Origin: Eleginops maclovinus
Lineage: Eukaryota > Chordata > Actinopteri > Perciformes > Eleginopidae
DNA: 64,000 nucleotides
Assembly: GCF_036324505.1 (NCBI RefSeq)
Contig: NC_086370.1
Coordinates: 5,997,512 to 6,061,511, forward strand
Direction: 5' to 3'
Of this stretch, positions 47,701-59,897 are shown one piece after another. Every line of letters starts with the position of its first letter. Within the stretch, counting starts at the first letter, position 1. Made by a program: the position numbers and the translations under genes. The notes below the pieces were generated by a model. That model searched no databases, was not told where the DNA came from, and saw only the letters and a program-made list of their open reading frames with translations.

Positions 47701-48200
47701 AAGCTAATGGCGGCTAATGTTTTACCCTGTTCTCAATATGCGTTCTTGTCTGTACTCGTGTGCTCGTGTTCTTGTGAAACGTCATCTCTTGCTGCCCAAG
47801 TACTGTCCCAAACCCAAGTTCGCTTTCACCAAGAACGGATAAAGTTCCCGGATGTATTCCCGGAAATGTTCTCGACACGCCCATTTCACCAAGGATGCAA
47901 TCGGATGCTAACTTGTGTTAACTCGGCAGCGAATATATTCCAACATTCATTTCGGCATTCAAGCGAGGAGCGAAAAATTACTCGACTCCATTGAAAAACG
48001 GTACGTTTTTACTATTTTTGCATGCTATTTCATCAGTACAAATTCACTTCTCAAACCGCCAACAGCGCTCTGTGTGCTCGTCAACTTGCAAGTTCATTCT
48101 TCCAAGAACAACTCGCAAGAACGTTCTCCCCAAGTACACAAGTCCGTTCTTTGCATTCTTGGTATTGAGACTGTTTGTTAAAAGTGAGCGTCCATGCGAG
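47701..48200. repeat. Probable transposon remnant rich in GTTCTTG/CAAGAAC
   Basis: GTTCTTG, CAAGAAC, GTTCTTCC-like and CAAGT(A/T)C heptamers recur in both orientations (for example GCGTTCTTGTC, GTGTTCTTGTG, CCAAGAACGG, TCCAAGAACAACTCGCAAGAA, CCGTTCTTTGCATTCTTGG). It is locally less AT-rich than the flanks. It looks like a non-autonomous DNA element or complex repeat; no clean terminal inverted repeat could be defined by eye. Confidence 0.4.
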
Positions 48201-50050
<1,850 letters not shown>

Positions 50051-50054
50051 AACA

Positions 50055-50303
50055 GGACGTTTTAAACGAAAATACCTTTATTCTTAGGTATAATGAACGC
50101 AAGACAAGGCAAGACTAACAGAACAGAACTTCACCCAAAAGTATTAGACAATGATTAAGGGAAAAACAGGACCTACATAAAAGATGAACTAATGAAGGGA
50201 TACTATGCGGGTGTGCAGGACTGATGGAGAACAGCTGGATGTAATTAGCCCAGGAAAGACGGGAAAACAAATAAAGACAGGAAGTAAAAACAGAGCTGAC
50301 ACA
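50055..50303 (-). mobile_element. Gypsy-like LTR fragment (minus)
   Basis: Contains AATACCTTTATTCTTAGG, CAGGACTGATGGAGAACAGC, AACAAATAAAGACAGGAAGT and AAAAACAGAGCTGACACAG. The reverse of the right edge (TGTCAGCTCTGTTTTTACTT) has the form of an LTR start. It shares its right half with 21890-22055. No coding domain. Confidence 0.45.
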
Positions 50304-51851
50304 GATTCCAACTAAAATAGACGTTCTGTTGTGGCACTTTTTGCAGGATATTAAGTTGATAAACCATATCCAATGATTATATTACTGATACTGTATTGTT
50401 CATTCAAAGCAAATCTATATTTGAGAGAGGCCAAACCAAACTTCAATGCTGTTAACTGAGAGAACATCACATTGTACTTTGTGTCACAGTCCTGCATTGT
50501 TATCTTCTAGAACTTTTCCATTTAATACACATATCCACTCAAAGATTGTTAGGGGAAGAATGTTAAAAATGGAAAGAAACATAATTGCAGATACAACCTC
50601 TGGCATTATGTAAAGTACCAACAATGTGATTGATTCAGATAGAAAGGTCTTTCCTTTTAATGTTAACACAGAACCTGCATAGTCAAATGTGCTGCTGGAC
50701 CTCGTCCTTGCTCATTTCCAATTTACTATAGACACTAGCAGTGAGAGAAATAAAGCTACAATTACACAAGCCCATCCAGCCCTTTCAGCGTTTACACACA
50801 TTTAGATAGAGGTAAAAGAAGTGAAAGAGAACAAAAACACATAACAAATATGTTGTGAGTGGTACAAAAAGATTGGGTGGCCAATTATTTCTTATATAGC
50901 AAAAGCCTATTGCCTATTTTGAGTTTTCTCTATTCTGTTGTGCAGCATCAGACTTCAATACTACCTTAGTAGGTAGTTTGTATTTGTAGTAGCATGGTTA
51001 ATGAAAGATGACAATGTCCCATCCAGTGCAACTTGGTTCCTAGTGTCAGTTTTGTTAAGGACGATTAATGGTCTGAGTTAGTGTGTCAGTGTTAAGCACG
51101 CCTCCCTGAGTCTTGGGAATTTACCTGTAACACAGTTTTTCAGCTCACTCAAGTGTGCCCATACCATGTCCATGCAGTGGAACTCCTCTCCCTTAGACAC
51201 TTTTCCTATATGTCCATTTCCTGCAGCATCTGGTGATCCAGTAAGTTGTCTGCAATCCAGTCCTTGTCTCTGGGGTATTTTTCTTTGTATTTGAGTAAAT
51301 CATACCATGTTAAATGGCATTCAACTAGGTTGTGACAATGTTAAACCTGGATCAGCTTTCTTTCCAGCATGACAAGAGAAATATTTCTGCATTGGTTTCA
51401 TTACAATAATTGTTGCTTTGCTGTTTAATGCAGGGTGTATGCCTTAGACACCAAGTTGTGTTGTCTTGTGGTTTACCTTGGAAAATAACTTTTCTTATAA
51501 ATATTGTCTTGTAGAAAGAGAAAGCGTTGTCCAGAATATACAACGTCAAGGGCGGAATGTGTTCATTTAATTGTACTTTCTGGAGCAGGCTAACATCATG
51601 TTTTAAGAGTATATCAGTCCATAGCTAGTGTATAAGTTCAAACATTGGAAGAAGCAGCTCATGTCCTGTGTAACAGGACAAGCTGTATATTTCAACATTG
51701 CATTATTACAATGTGAAACCAAAACTAACCGGATCAATCATAACCAAAAATGTGACCCACGGTTCAAGCTACCCGGTTTGAAAAGGACCTTACATGGTCG
51801 AGATTGCATTTAGTTGCTAGTGCTTTGAGACGAAATTCCACTTAACTATCA
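50304..51851. other. Non-coding, nothing recognised
   Basis: AT-rich unique DNA. No gene. Confidence 0.5.
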
Positions 51852-51873
51852 GTGTGTGTGTGTGTGTGTGTGG

Positions 51874-51907
<34 letters not shown>

Positions 51908-51945
51908 ACGTGGATGTGTGTGTGTGTGTGTGTGCGCGTGGATGT
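51852..51945. repeat. Imperfect (GT)n microsatellite
   Basis: GT runs separated by repeated GGAT units (TGGATGTGTG three times), forming a higher-order pattern GT-run/GGAT. Confidence 0.92.
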
Positions 51946-52785
51946 ATGTATGTAATGGGGAGGACCATCAATTCACTGCAGAAATGCCATGCGATGATGG
52001 TAATGGTAGGAGCAGAGAGTAATGAAGGAATTGATCTCCACTCGGCAGTAAGAGCTTGACATTTCAACCAAAGCCTAGCGCACCTAACCTTCCCCTACAC
52101 ACCCCCACGCCTCTTCCCCCCCGCTTAAATACCTCTCTCCCCCTCCACCTTCTTTCTTCCTTTGACTCGTTAACACTTAAGTTCGCTCCACTTTTCCTCC
52201 ACGCAGTCAACTCTTTGCCTCACTGTCGTCTCGAACTTTAATCGCTTTCTCTCTCCGTCTGCCTTTATTGTGATAATTTGGTTCTCTCTTGCTCTTTCAG
52301 CCTGTCACACTTTCAGGCACTTTTTTCTCCCTCTCTCTCCCCTCTTTCTCCATTTCTCATTCAGTCTCACACAGATGTACACAGACGCACTTGCACACTC
52401 ACACACCAAGCCACTGGTCCCATGGGTCAGCCCATATTAGCTTACTTGTTAATACTTGGACAGCTCGGGATCAATACTTAATCAACAAGTAATGGGATTC
52501 CTCAGTCATCCCATATCTTTCAATAAAGACTTGAATCTGTCTCACCGCACCTCCCTCCCGACTGGGCATCACTATGGACAAGGGAGGGTGAGGGAGTCCG
52601 TTCTGTCTCGTTACCAGGCAGGTGGAGGAAGAGCTTGAGGCAATGGCAATGATTTCTCAGATTCTTTGAATTTAATAAATCATTGCTTTGGGCCAATGCA
52701 ATTATTGGCTTCAAGAAGATGTTGCTAGTTAGTGACATGATGAACATTTTCCGTAAATGAGAGTGTGGCAGTGCCAAAGAAGGTC
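51946..52785. other. Non-coding, pyrimidine-rich 52080-52380
   Basis: A long C/T-rich stretch with several CTCTCTCC runs. Frames of up to about 100 codons lack domains. Confidence 0.5.
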
Positions 52786-52789
52786 TTAA

Positions 52790-53029
52790 GCTGCATTCAC
52801 ATGACAAGCAGTAGAACATTTCCAAGCTGACATTGCCGTTGTGTTTCTATGGAGAGATAGTTGCGAGTTCAAATGATTTCAATTTTGACCTCATTACCGC
52901 TGACCTTTGGACACGCAACCAACAGATGACAGCTTACTGTAGCAGGGAAGGTAACCATAGAAACAAAACTTCACAGCAAGGCACTGCTGCCAAAAGTAAA
53001 GAGAAAATTGCGTATCATGTGAATGCAGA
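52790..53029. mobile_element. 240-bp near-palindromic MITE
   Basis: The left arm TGCATTCACATGACAAGC (52792-52809) matches the reverse of 53010-53027 (TGCATTCACATGATACGC) at 16 of 18 bases. Inside, TTGTGTTTCTATGG at 52839-52852 is mirrored by CCATAGAAACAAAA at 52955-52968. No coding capacity. Fits a small hAT-like or similar MITE; the superfamily is not proven. Confidence 0.65.
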
Positions 53030-54150
53030 CAACTTCAAACTGTGTTCTAAAGGAATTTAGCAACTGGCTGCTGGCAGCATGTCTATTTTTTTGTATGAAA
53101 TCATCCCAAATAATTTAGCATTGTTACGTGAACTCACATTGTCTTCAACTTAACAATACACCTTAGGTCATGTTTAATTATTCATATTTTAAAATGCCTA
53201 GATGATGTGCCTACCTATACGAAGTCTATATTTTATTTTATGTAAAGAAAACTTGTACCTAGACAGGCATCACTAGCATTTGAACACGTCAACGAGAAAA
53301 ACTGACCCCATCTTGTGCAAAAAGTATCAAAACTCAAAAGGATCCAAAGTTTCAAAGGCAGCATTCTATCCACAGTGGGGCACCTTTAATCTTCACTGAA
53401 ATCCAGACAAATTAAGACGTATTTCACCAGATTAAAATATTTGAAGATCACACTCCTGGTATTGCACAGCGCTTTTTCTGCCGAAGGAATACAGTTGTGC
53501 CTTGAGATTTTGGCGTGCCTTAAAAAAGTTTTGATCATACCCTCTGACCTTTAACCTTTCAGAATCTCTCTGCTTATAAAGTTTCAGATTAATCCAAGAG
53601 TTATTTCCTATGTTGCCTTCATTGTAAAATGCTCTGCATAAGCGCGTCAGCTAAATTCCTGGGGGAAAAAAAAAGAAAATGTAAATGCACCTTACAAAAA
53701 GCTGTGTCGCTGTATTAAGTCGAACAGCCTCCGACATGGGTGCAGTGTGATAAATCCCAGCAGAGACGCATGCTAAACAGCTTCAACCTGGCTGCAGTCA
53801 GCCAACTCCCTGTAAACAGGCTTTGTGTCACCATTGTCATATCTCCGCGCCATTAATATACATGAGAGGCTGAGGCCTTTAAGACGCTTCAGAGAGAGAG
53901 AGAGAGAGAGGAACTGGCAGCCTCTCTCCTCTTTGTTATTATCTCTCATTCTGTACCTCCCTCCTTTTCCTCGTTCTCTCGTTCCCCAGATTCATTTGGC
54001 ATCTTCACTCTTTTTATTATCAGGCTCTTTTTTTGCGCGGCTTGTTCTCCTCCACCGTTCATTCGTTTTCTTCTTTTCTTCTTTACAATTTATGCTTTAC
54101 TAAGGAGACAAATCACATCTCTTTTTTTACAATCCCTGCACTCCCCCAAT
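53030..54150. other. Non-coding; (GA)n and possible conserved block
   Basis: 53361-53390 may be a terminal fragment of the TTAA MITE (GCATTCTATCCACAGTGGGG then CACCTTTAA). 53690-53890 is complex with CATTAATATACATGAG and looks constrained. A (GA)10 tract lies at 53891-53910. A pyrimidine-rich stretch follows. Confidence 0.4.
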
Positions 54151-54420
54151 AGTGGAATAGAGTGTTTCACTGATGATGTTTTATTGTAGGCCATTCAGGA
54201 AGTTAGCATTGCAAGGGCTCCTTCAATGTTAAGCAATGGCATTGTTCCATGTTAAGATCTTCAACCACATACCTTATTTCAGGAATCCAACCAAAAACGC
54301 TATTGACTTTGAGACAAGGGATGAATAAGATGTGCAAGGCTTTGGAAACAGACATAAGAATAAATACAGAGCATTGCCGGCCTTGTACTGTAAAAGTGGA
54401 TGCCAAATGATTACACAATA
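54151..54420 (+). repeat. Dispersed repeat family C, third copy
   Basis: AGTGGAATAGAGTGTTTCACTGATGATGT, GTAGGC, AAGTTAGCATTGCAAGGGCTCC, AAGCAATGGCATT and CGCTATTGACTTTGAGACA align in order with the 33.4-kb copy, with an internal deletion. Confidence 0.6.
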
Positions 54421-54427
54421 CAAACTA

Positions 54428-54592
54428 TTTGATTGACCCTTTTATCCAAGGCGACTTACATACACTTCACTAGAGTAGACAAGAAAATGGGAGCAATTTG
54501 GGGTTAAGTAACATATTGTCAGGAGGTGGGATCGAACTGCTGACCCTCTCTTTTTCAGGGCACTAAACCTCTGAGCTACAACCCCTGGCTAT
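54428..54592 (-). mobile_element. tRNA-derived SINE (minus)
   Basis: Read on the minus strand: GGGGTTGTAGCTCAGAGG (box A), then CAGCAGTTCGATCCC (box B, one mismatch), then a tail containing AAGTCGCCTTGGATAAAA, the conserved tail of many teleost SINEs. Head and tail are both present, so it is close to full length. Box A-B spacing fits a tRNA head. Confidence 0.78.
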
Positions 54593-55636
54593 TTAGCTAG
54601 CTTTTTTCAGTTCATTATTTCGACCGAAGACCTTTTTGAGGCAACATAAACAAAAACTTGACCTTCAGGCAGTGGAACCCGGGTTTAAGACTAATGTTCT
54701 CCCAACTCTAATAACCTCCCGCTACTTTCAGGGGGTGAATCTCAGTGTTTGGACTTCAACACACTTCTGGAATTGCATATTTATTGCAAACTTACCTGTA
54801 GAGTTCATAGATCACAACCCACAAGTTGACACATTGGTCTCCATTGCACAACACATCAAAGCCTGACAGCTGATCCAAATGCAGTCCAACAGTTTTTTTT
54901 TTAAATGAACAAGTAAATTGAAGTATGCATTTTGACATAGAAGTTCTCTGAATACTCGTTTTTCTTTTTTTCCATAACGCTAATGATTAGGGCCGGCTCA
55001 TGATAAGTTGAGCCAGCCTATAGTTCATTGGATATTTATCTTATTTTGTCAATTGAACTTCCTGTGTTGTAATTGTTTTATGCTTATTTAATATTTTACA
55101 CTGTCATTCAAGTTTGTTGATCTGTATTAACTATAAACCTCCCTGAGACAGATGTGTTTTTAAATATTCGGATACATAAATACAATTTGATTTGAATACA
55201 ACGTTTAGCACACCACTTGAAATGTGCTGTACAGAGGGTATTTATTTATAATGTTTTTCTAAATCTTTGAATGTAATTGTATTTATAGAGTAAGGCTTGA
55301 TGTCACAAAGTGAGTTGTCAGAAATAGAGGCTACAGGGTCAAGAATTCAGCATCGGTCATATCCATGTCATCTGGAGTCCCAGAGCACATGATATCCCCT
55401 CAGCAGCCTCACAGGCTTCACTCAGGTCACAGTATACATGACCCGAGTCCAATCTGCAAGTCTGCAGGCTGGATGTTTGGAGTCATTCTTTGTGTGCTGC
55501 CTCGAAGGCATTTCTTAATTTCGTCTTTAGAAAAGTTGTTAGTACTTCCTTGTAGTTGATGAAGAGGGTTAATGACACTGGGTTTATGACTTCCTGTTTT
55601 ATGACTTCCGGTTAAGTTACTTCCTGTCAGCAGCAA
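54593..55636. other. Non-coding; possible LINE tail near 55080-55200
   Basis: 55080-55200 ends CATAAATACAATTTGATTTGA, resembling a LINE 3' tail with a short terminal repeat. Otherwise unrecognised. No gene supported. Confidence 0.35.
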
Positions 55637-56147
55637 GGTAAATGGTCTGAAAAGGCTTAAACCCCTATGTTTCTCTCCAACATACTCCCCCCTACCCCTG
55701 CCTGAAACACCTTTATTGGACTCCTTTGTTTACTTCCGTGACATAGTGACATCACTATGTAACAAGAAGGAGAAGGAACCCTTAATCATGCCACAGAGGG
55801 AAAATTTACATTCTGCATTTGACTCATCCTAGTGTTAGTAGCAGTGGGCTGCCATATAGTATGTTTCACGCTTTGGGAGCAGAGTAAGGATGATGCCTTG
55901 CTCAGGGACAACTCGGTAGCACTTTTGGGGACTTTGAACCGGTGACCTTCCCAAGTCAAGTGCCTACGGACCTCGCCACCCCCGTCTGTAACACTCGTTT
56001 CTATTGGCTAGCTATCAAACACATTGTATGAAATTGGTTAAGGGGCGAGACTTCTCTAAGCGGTTGAACAATCACAACAGAACCAGCCAGCTAACCAATC
56101 AGAGCAGAATGGCCTCTGGTTTCAGACAGAGGGTGAAAAGAGGTCCT
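55637..56147 (-). mobile_element. MITE family A copy (minus), split by a SINE
   Basis: The left part 55637-55765 reads, in family order on the minus strand, GTAAATGGTCTG, GCCTGAAACACC, GGACTCCTTTGTTTACTTCC and AGTGACATCACTATGTAACA. The right part 55987-56147 resumes TGTAACACTCGTTTCTATTGG, CTAGC, AACACATTGTA, AACCAGCCAGCTAACCAATC, AGAGCAGAATGG and TTTCAGACAGAGGGTGAAAA. It is interrupted by the SINE at 55766-55986. The 5' end of the family is missing on the right side. Confidence 0.85.
55766..55986 (-). mobile_element. SINE nested in MITE, with 7-bp TSD
   Basis: Minus strand: a tRNA-like start GGGGGTGGCGAGGTCCGTAGG, a box B-like GGTTCAAAGTCC, then GTTGTCCCTGAGCAAGGCAT, CTCTGCTCCCAAAGCG, GGCAGCCCACTGCTACTAAC and ACTAGGATGAGTCAAATGCAG, the body of a common teleost SINE. 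TGTAACA occurs directly on both sides (55759-55765 and 55987-55993), and the MITE reading is continuous if one copy plus the SINE is removed. This is direct evidence of insertion after the MITE. Confidence 0.82.
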
Positions 56148-56281
56148 CACTGTTTGTCTGCATCTTCCACTTTCTGACCTTTTTTTATTTTCTTCTTTTT
56201 TTGTATACCTTTCTATTTCCACATCTTATTCATCTTTATCTTTTTTTATTCTATCTTTAGTTCTCCTCTTTATGCTGATTT

Positions 56282-58428
56282 CAACATAAGCCCTGGATAA
56301 ACGGCGAGGTCCGAGCTAAACTTAAAACACGGGCCATCGCGTTCAGCGGCGATGATTTGGATGAGTACAGGAATTCCAGGTATGCACTCCGGAGAGCTAT
56401 TAGCAGTGCGAAAAGACAATACAGGGACAAGGTGGAGTCGAACTACAAGGGCTCCAACGCCAGAAACATGTGGTCTGGACTAAAAACAATAACAGACTAC
56501 AAAAGGACAACGAGTGGTGCTGAGGAAGTGTCTGCATCTCTCCCAGATGAACTGAACACATTTTATGCACGCTTTGAGAAGCCCCCGGCTGTGGAGGCAC
56601 AGAAGGCCCAGGATCCCTGCTCACTGGTTTTAACCAGTGCAGATGTGTGTAGATCTCTGAAAAGGATCAACACACACAGGGCTCCAGGACCTGATGGCAT
56701 CCCTGGCCATGCTCTCAAGGTGTGTGCAGTTCAGCTGGCAGATGTGTTCACAGACATTTTCAATAGGTCACTGCTCCAGTCTGTAGTCCCCACATGTTTT
56801 AAAGAGTCCATCATTGTCCCTGTCCCCAAAAAGACAAAACCCATCTGCCTCAATGACTACCGCCCAGTTGCACTCACCTCCATCATCATGAAGTGCTTTG
56901 AGCAGTTAGTCAAAACTTTTATCACCTCCTCCCTCCCTGATTCACTGGACCCCCTGCAGTTTGCCTACAGAGCAAACAGGTCCACGGATGATGCCATCTC
57001 CCTCACCCTCCACACTGCCCTCTCCCACCTGGACCGGAGGAACACTTATGTGAGAATGCTGTTCATTGACTACAGTTCAGCATTCAACACCATTGTGCCC
57101 TCCAAGCTCATCATTAAGCTCAGGGACCTTGGGCTCAACAGCGCCCTCTGTGACTGGATCATGAGCTTCCTAACGGGCAGATCCCAGGCAGTGTGGATGG
57201 GGAACATCACATCCTCCACCTTGACCCTCAACACCGGAGCCCCTCAGGGTTGTGTGCTCAGCCCTCTCCTCTACTCCCTGTTCACGCACGACTGCGTGGC
57301 CACACACAGCTCCAACACCATCATCAAGTTTGCTGACGACACGACCGCCATCGGCCTGATCACAGACGGCGACGAGACGGCGTACAGAGAGGAGGTCAGA
57401 GCCCTGACATCTTGGTGCCAGGACAACAACCTCCATCTCAACGTCAGCAAAACAAAGGAGCTGATTGTGGACTACAGGAAGAGGCAGAGAGAGGCACACA
57501 CACCCATCACCATCGACGGGACCCCTGTGGAGAGAGTCAGCAGCTTCAGGTTCCTCGGGGTAAACATCAGTGAGGACCTGACATGGACACATCACACCAG
57601 GGTCATATCCAAGACAGCTCAACAGCGGCTCTTCTTCCTCCGCAGTCTGCGGAAGTTCAACATGGACTCCAGGATACTCTGCAACTTCTATAGGTGCACC
57701 ATTGAGAGTATCCTGACTGGCTGCATCACCGCCTGGTATGGCAGTTGCACCGCCCTCAACCGTAAGACTCTACAGAGGGTGGTGAAAACTGCTCAGCACA
57801 TCACCAGGACGGAGCTGCCATCCATGGAGGACCTCTACACCCAGCGGTGTAGGAAGAAGGCCGGTAGGCTATTAAAGGACCCCCATCACCCCAGCAACAA
57901 TCTGTTCTGTCTGCTGCCGTCTGGCAGACGGTACCGCAGCATCCGGACCAAGACCACCAGACTCAGAGACAGTTTTATACCACAGGCTATAAGATTACTG
58001 AACTCCTGAGCTCTGTGAATGTCTACTCACATCCTTTTATAGTACACACATACATTCATATATATATATTATACATATCTGCCATACATATCTGTTTATA
58101 GTACACATATCTATATATTGTACATATCTGCCATATACATCTGTTATACATAATCTATGCATCTGTCCATACCTCCTCATTCAACAGTGTAAAGTGTTTA
58201 AACACTCTCAATGTATTCCACATATGTATATATTTCACATCCTCAAATCTTTATTGTTGTTATTGTAAATATTCTTCTCTCTTTTTGCACTATTTTATTT
58301 ATCTTATTTGCACCATGTATGTTGAGTTGTTGGAGGAGCATGGGACATAAGATTTTCATTGCCAACATATACGTTGTATATGCTGTGCATATGACCAATA
58401 AAACCTTGAAACCTTGAAACCTTGAAAC
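56282..58428 (+). mobile_element. 5'-truncated CR1/L2-clade LINE
   Basis: The element spans the last residues of the endonuclease-RT linker (in-frame KPWINGEV from 56288), an open reverse transcriptase frame to 58009 and an AT-rich 3' UTR with internal TACATATCTGCCATA repeats (58060-58140). It ends ATGACCAATAAAACCTTG followed by about 3.5 copies of AAACCTTG (58401-58428). Short tandem 3' repeats in place of poly-A are characteristic of the CR1/L2 group. The endonuclease domain is absent, so this copy cannot retrotranspose alone. No target-site duplication was identified. Confidence 0.88.
56357..58009 (+). CDS. LINE reverse transcriptase ORF (550 codons, intact frame)
   Basis: Non-LTR retrotransposon reverse transcriptase, which copies element RNA into DNA at a nicked target. 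RT motifs appear in order: APGPDGIPG (residues 109-117), LNDYRPVALTS, DPLQFAYRANRSTDDAI, LFIDYSSAFNTIVPSKL with the first catalytic Asp at 238, GAPQGCVLSPLLYSLF from 294, IIKFADDTTAIGL with the paired catalytic Asps at 327-328, HLNVSKTKELIVDYRK and SFRFLGVNISEDLTW. The C-terminus LLPSGRRYRSIRTKTTRLRD and IPQAIRLLN is typical of L2-like elements. The open frame continues upstream of this Met to 56279, so the start is set by truncation and does not mark a true initiator. All catalytic residues are present with no stop or frameshift, suggesting a young insertion. The endonuclease and any ORF1 are missing, and transcription would need a chance upstream promoter. It is denser in GC than its surroundings. 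Confidence 0.92.
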   Translation: MDEYRNSRYALRRAISSAKRQYRDKVESNYKGSNARNMWSGLKTITDYKRTTSGAEEVSASLPDELNTFYARFEKPPAVEAQKAQDPCSLVLTSADVCRSLKRINTHRAPGPDGIPGHALKVCAVQLADVFTDIFNRSLLQSVVPTCFKESIIVPVPKKTKPICLNDYRPVALTSIIMKCFEQLVKTFITSSLPDSLDPLQFAYRANRSTDDAISLTLHTALSHLDRRNTYVRMLFIDYSSAFNTIVPSKLIIKLRDLGLNSALCDWIMSFLTGRSQAVWMGNITSSTLTLNTGAPQGCVLSPLLYSLFTHDCVATHSSNTIIKFADDTTAIGLITDGDETAYREEVRALTSWCQDNNLHLNVSKTKELIVDYRKRQREAHTPITIDGTPVERVSSFRFLGVNISEDLTWTHHTRVISKTAQQRLFFLRSLRKFNMDSRILCNFYRCTIESILTGCITAWYGSCTALNRKTLQRVVKTAQHITRTELPSMEDLYTQRCRKKAGRLLKDPHHPSNNLFCLLPSGRRYRSIRTKTTRLRDSFIPQAIRLLNS

Positions 58429-59064
<636 letters not shown>

Positions 59065-59200
59065 TTGGGCATAAAGCCAGCCAGTTGTTCCCTCACTGAT
59101 GCCTCTGTTTAAAACCACTCTGTGTGTCAGTGTGTATGTATGCAACCTTTGTGACCTCACCTGTCACCACTCTGTTTTGGTCCCTCCCTTTTACTGATTT

Positions 59201-59201
<1 letters not shown>

Positions 59202-59242
<41 letters not shown>
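59202..59242. repeat. (CA)20 microsatellite
   Basis: Inverted counterpart of the GT array 138 bases upstream. Confidence 0.97.
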
Positions 59243-59244
<2 letters not shown>

Positions 59245-59694
59245 ATTGACATCATATATTGTTAGCCTTATTATTGTAGCATTATTAATATGTTTCTATT
59301 CATATTATATATTAATATAACATTTCTGAACTCCTGTGTCCTTTAATATGAATATAGAGGATTTGACTATTGGAATGTTCTTCCTTGATTGTATTTTATT
59401 ATTATTTTTTTAAATTTGTATTATTAATGTTATTGTTGTATTCTAGTGTAATTGTTTTTTAAATATTGTTTGTATTATAGTGTTAATAATAATCAGATAT
59501 CTTTATAATCTAGCTTCATGTAAATAGTTGTTAAGCTCATTTAAGTACATTTTTAAAAAAGGACTAAAATCAAAGTGAGTTAATATGTTCTCCCCAAAAT
59601 AGTTTTTCATTTTGTCCAGTGATCTTTTTCTCAACCTTTTCATTTCCTTACTGAGTGTTATAAATCTTGTAAGAATAATCTTCAACAATTTTAC
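59243..59694. other. AT-rich non-coding, nothing recognised
   Basis: Very AT-rich, with TTATTATT runs. No gene. Confidence 0.5.
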
Positions 59695-59844
59695 TTTTTT
59701 TGTGAATCAATAAAAGTGCTTTTAGCCAGCATGAGATTACCTTCCTCCTGATTTATACAACTCCTTATGGATAGGTGGCTGATAAAATGATACAATGAAG
59801 GAACACAAATACCTCGTCCATTCGGAGATATTGTGGCAGACTCA

Positions 59845-59894
<50 letters not shown>
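59695..59894 (+). repeat. Inverted dispersed repeat, copy 1, ending in (CA)n
   Basis: TTTTTTTGTGAATCAATAAA, AGTGCTTTTAGCCAGCATGAG, CTGATTTATACA, TTATGGATAGGTGGCT, GATACAATGAAGGAACACAAAT, ATTGTGGCA, then (CA)n at 59842-59894. The reverse complement of 61632-61798 gives the same blocks in the same order. The AATAAA plus the microsatellite edge suggest a microsatellite-associated retroposed or mobile sequence. Confidence 0.75.

Positions 59895-59897
<3 letters not shown>

Noticed and set aside
57170..57622. 150-codon minus-strand frame
   Set aside because: Antisense shadow of the LINE reverse transcriptase coding sequence.
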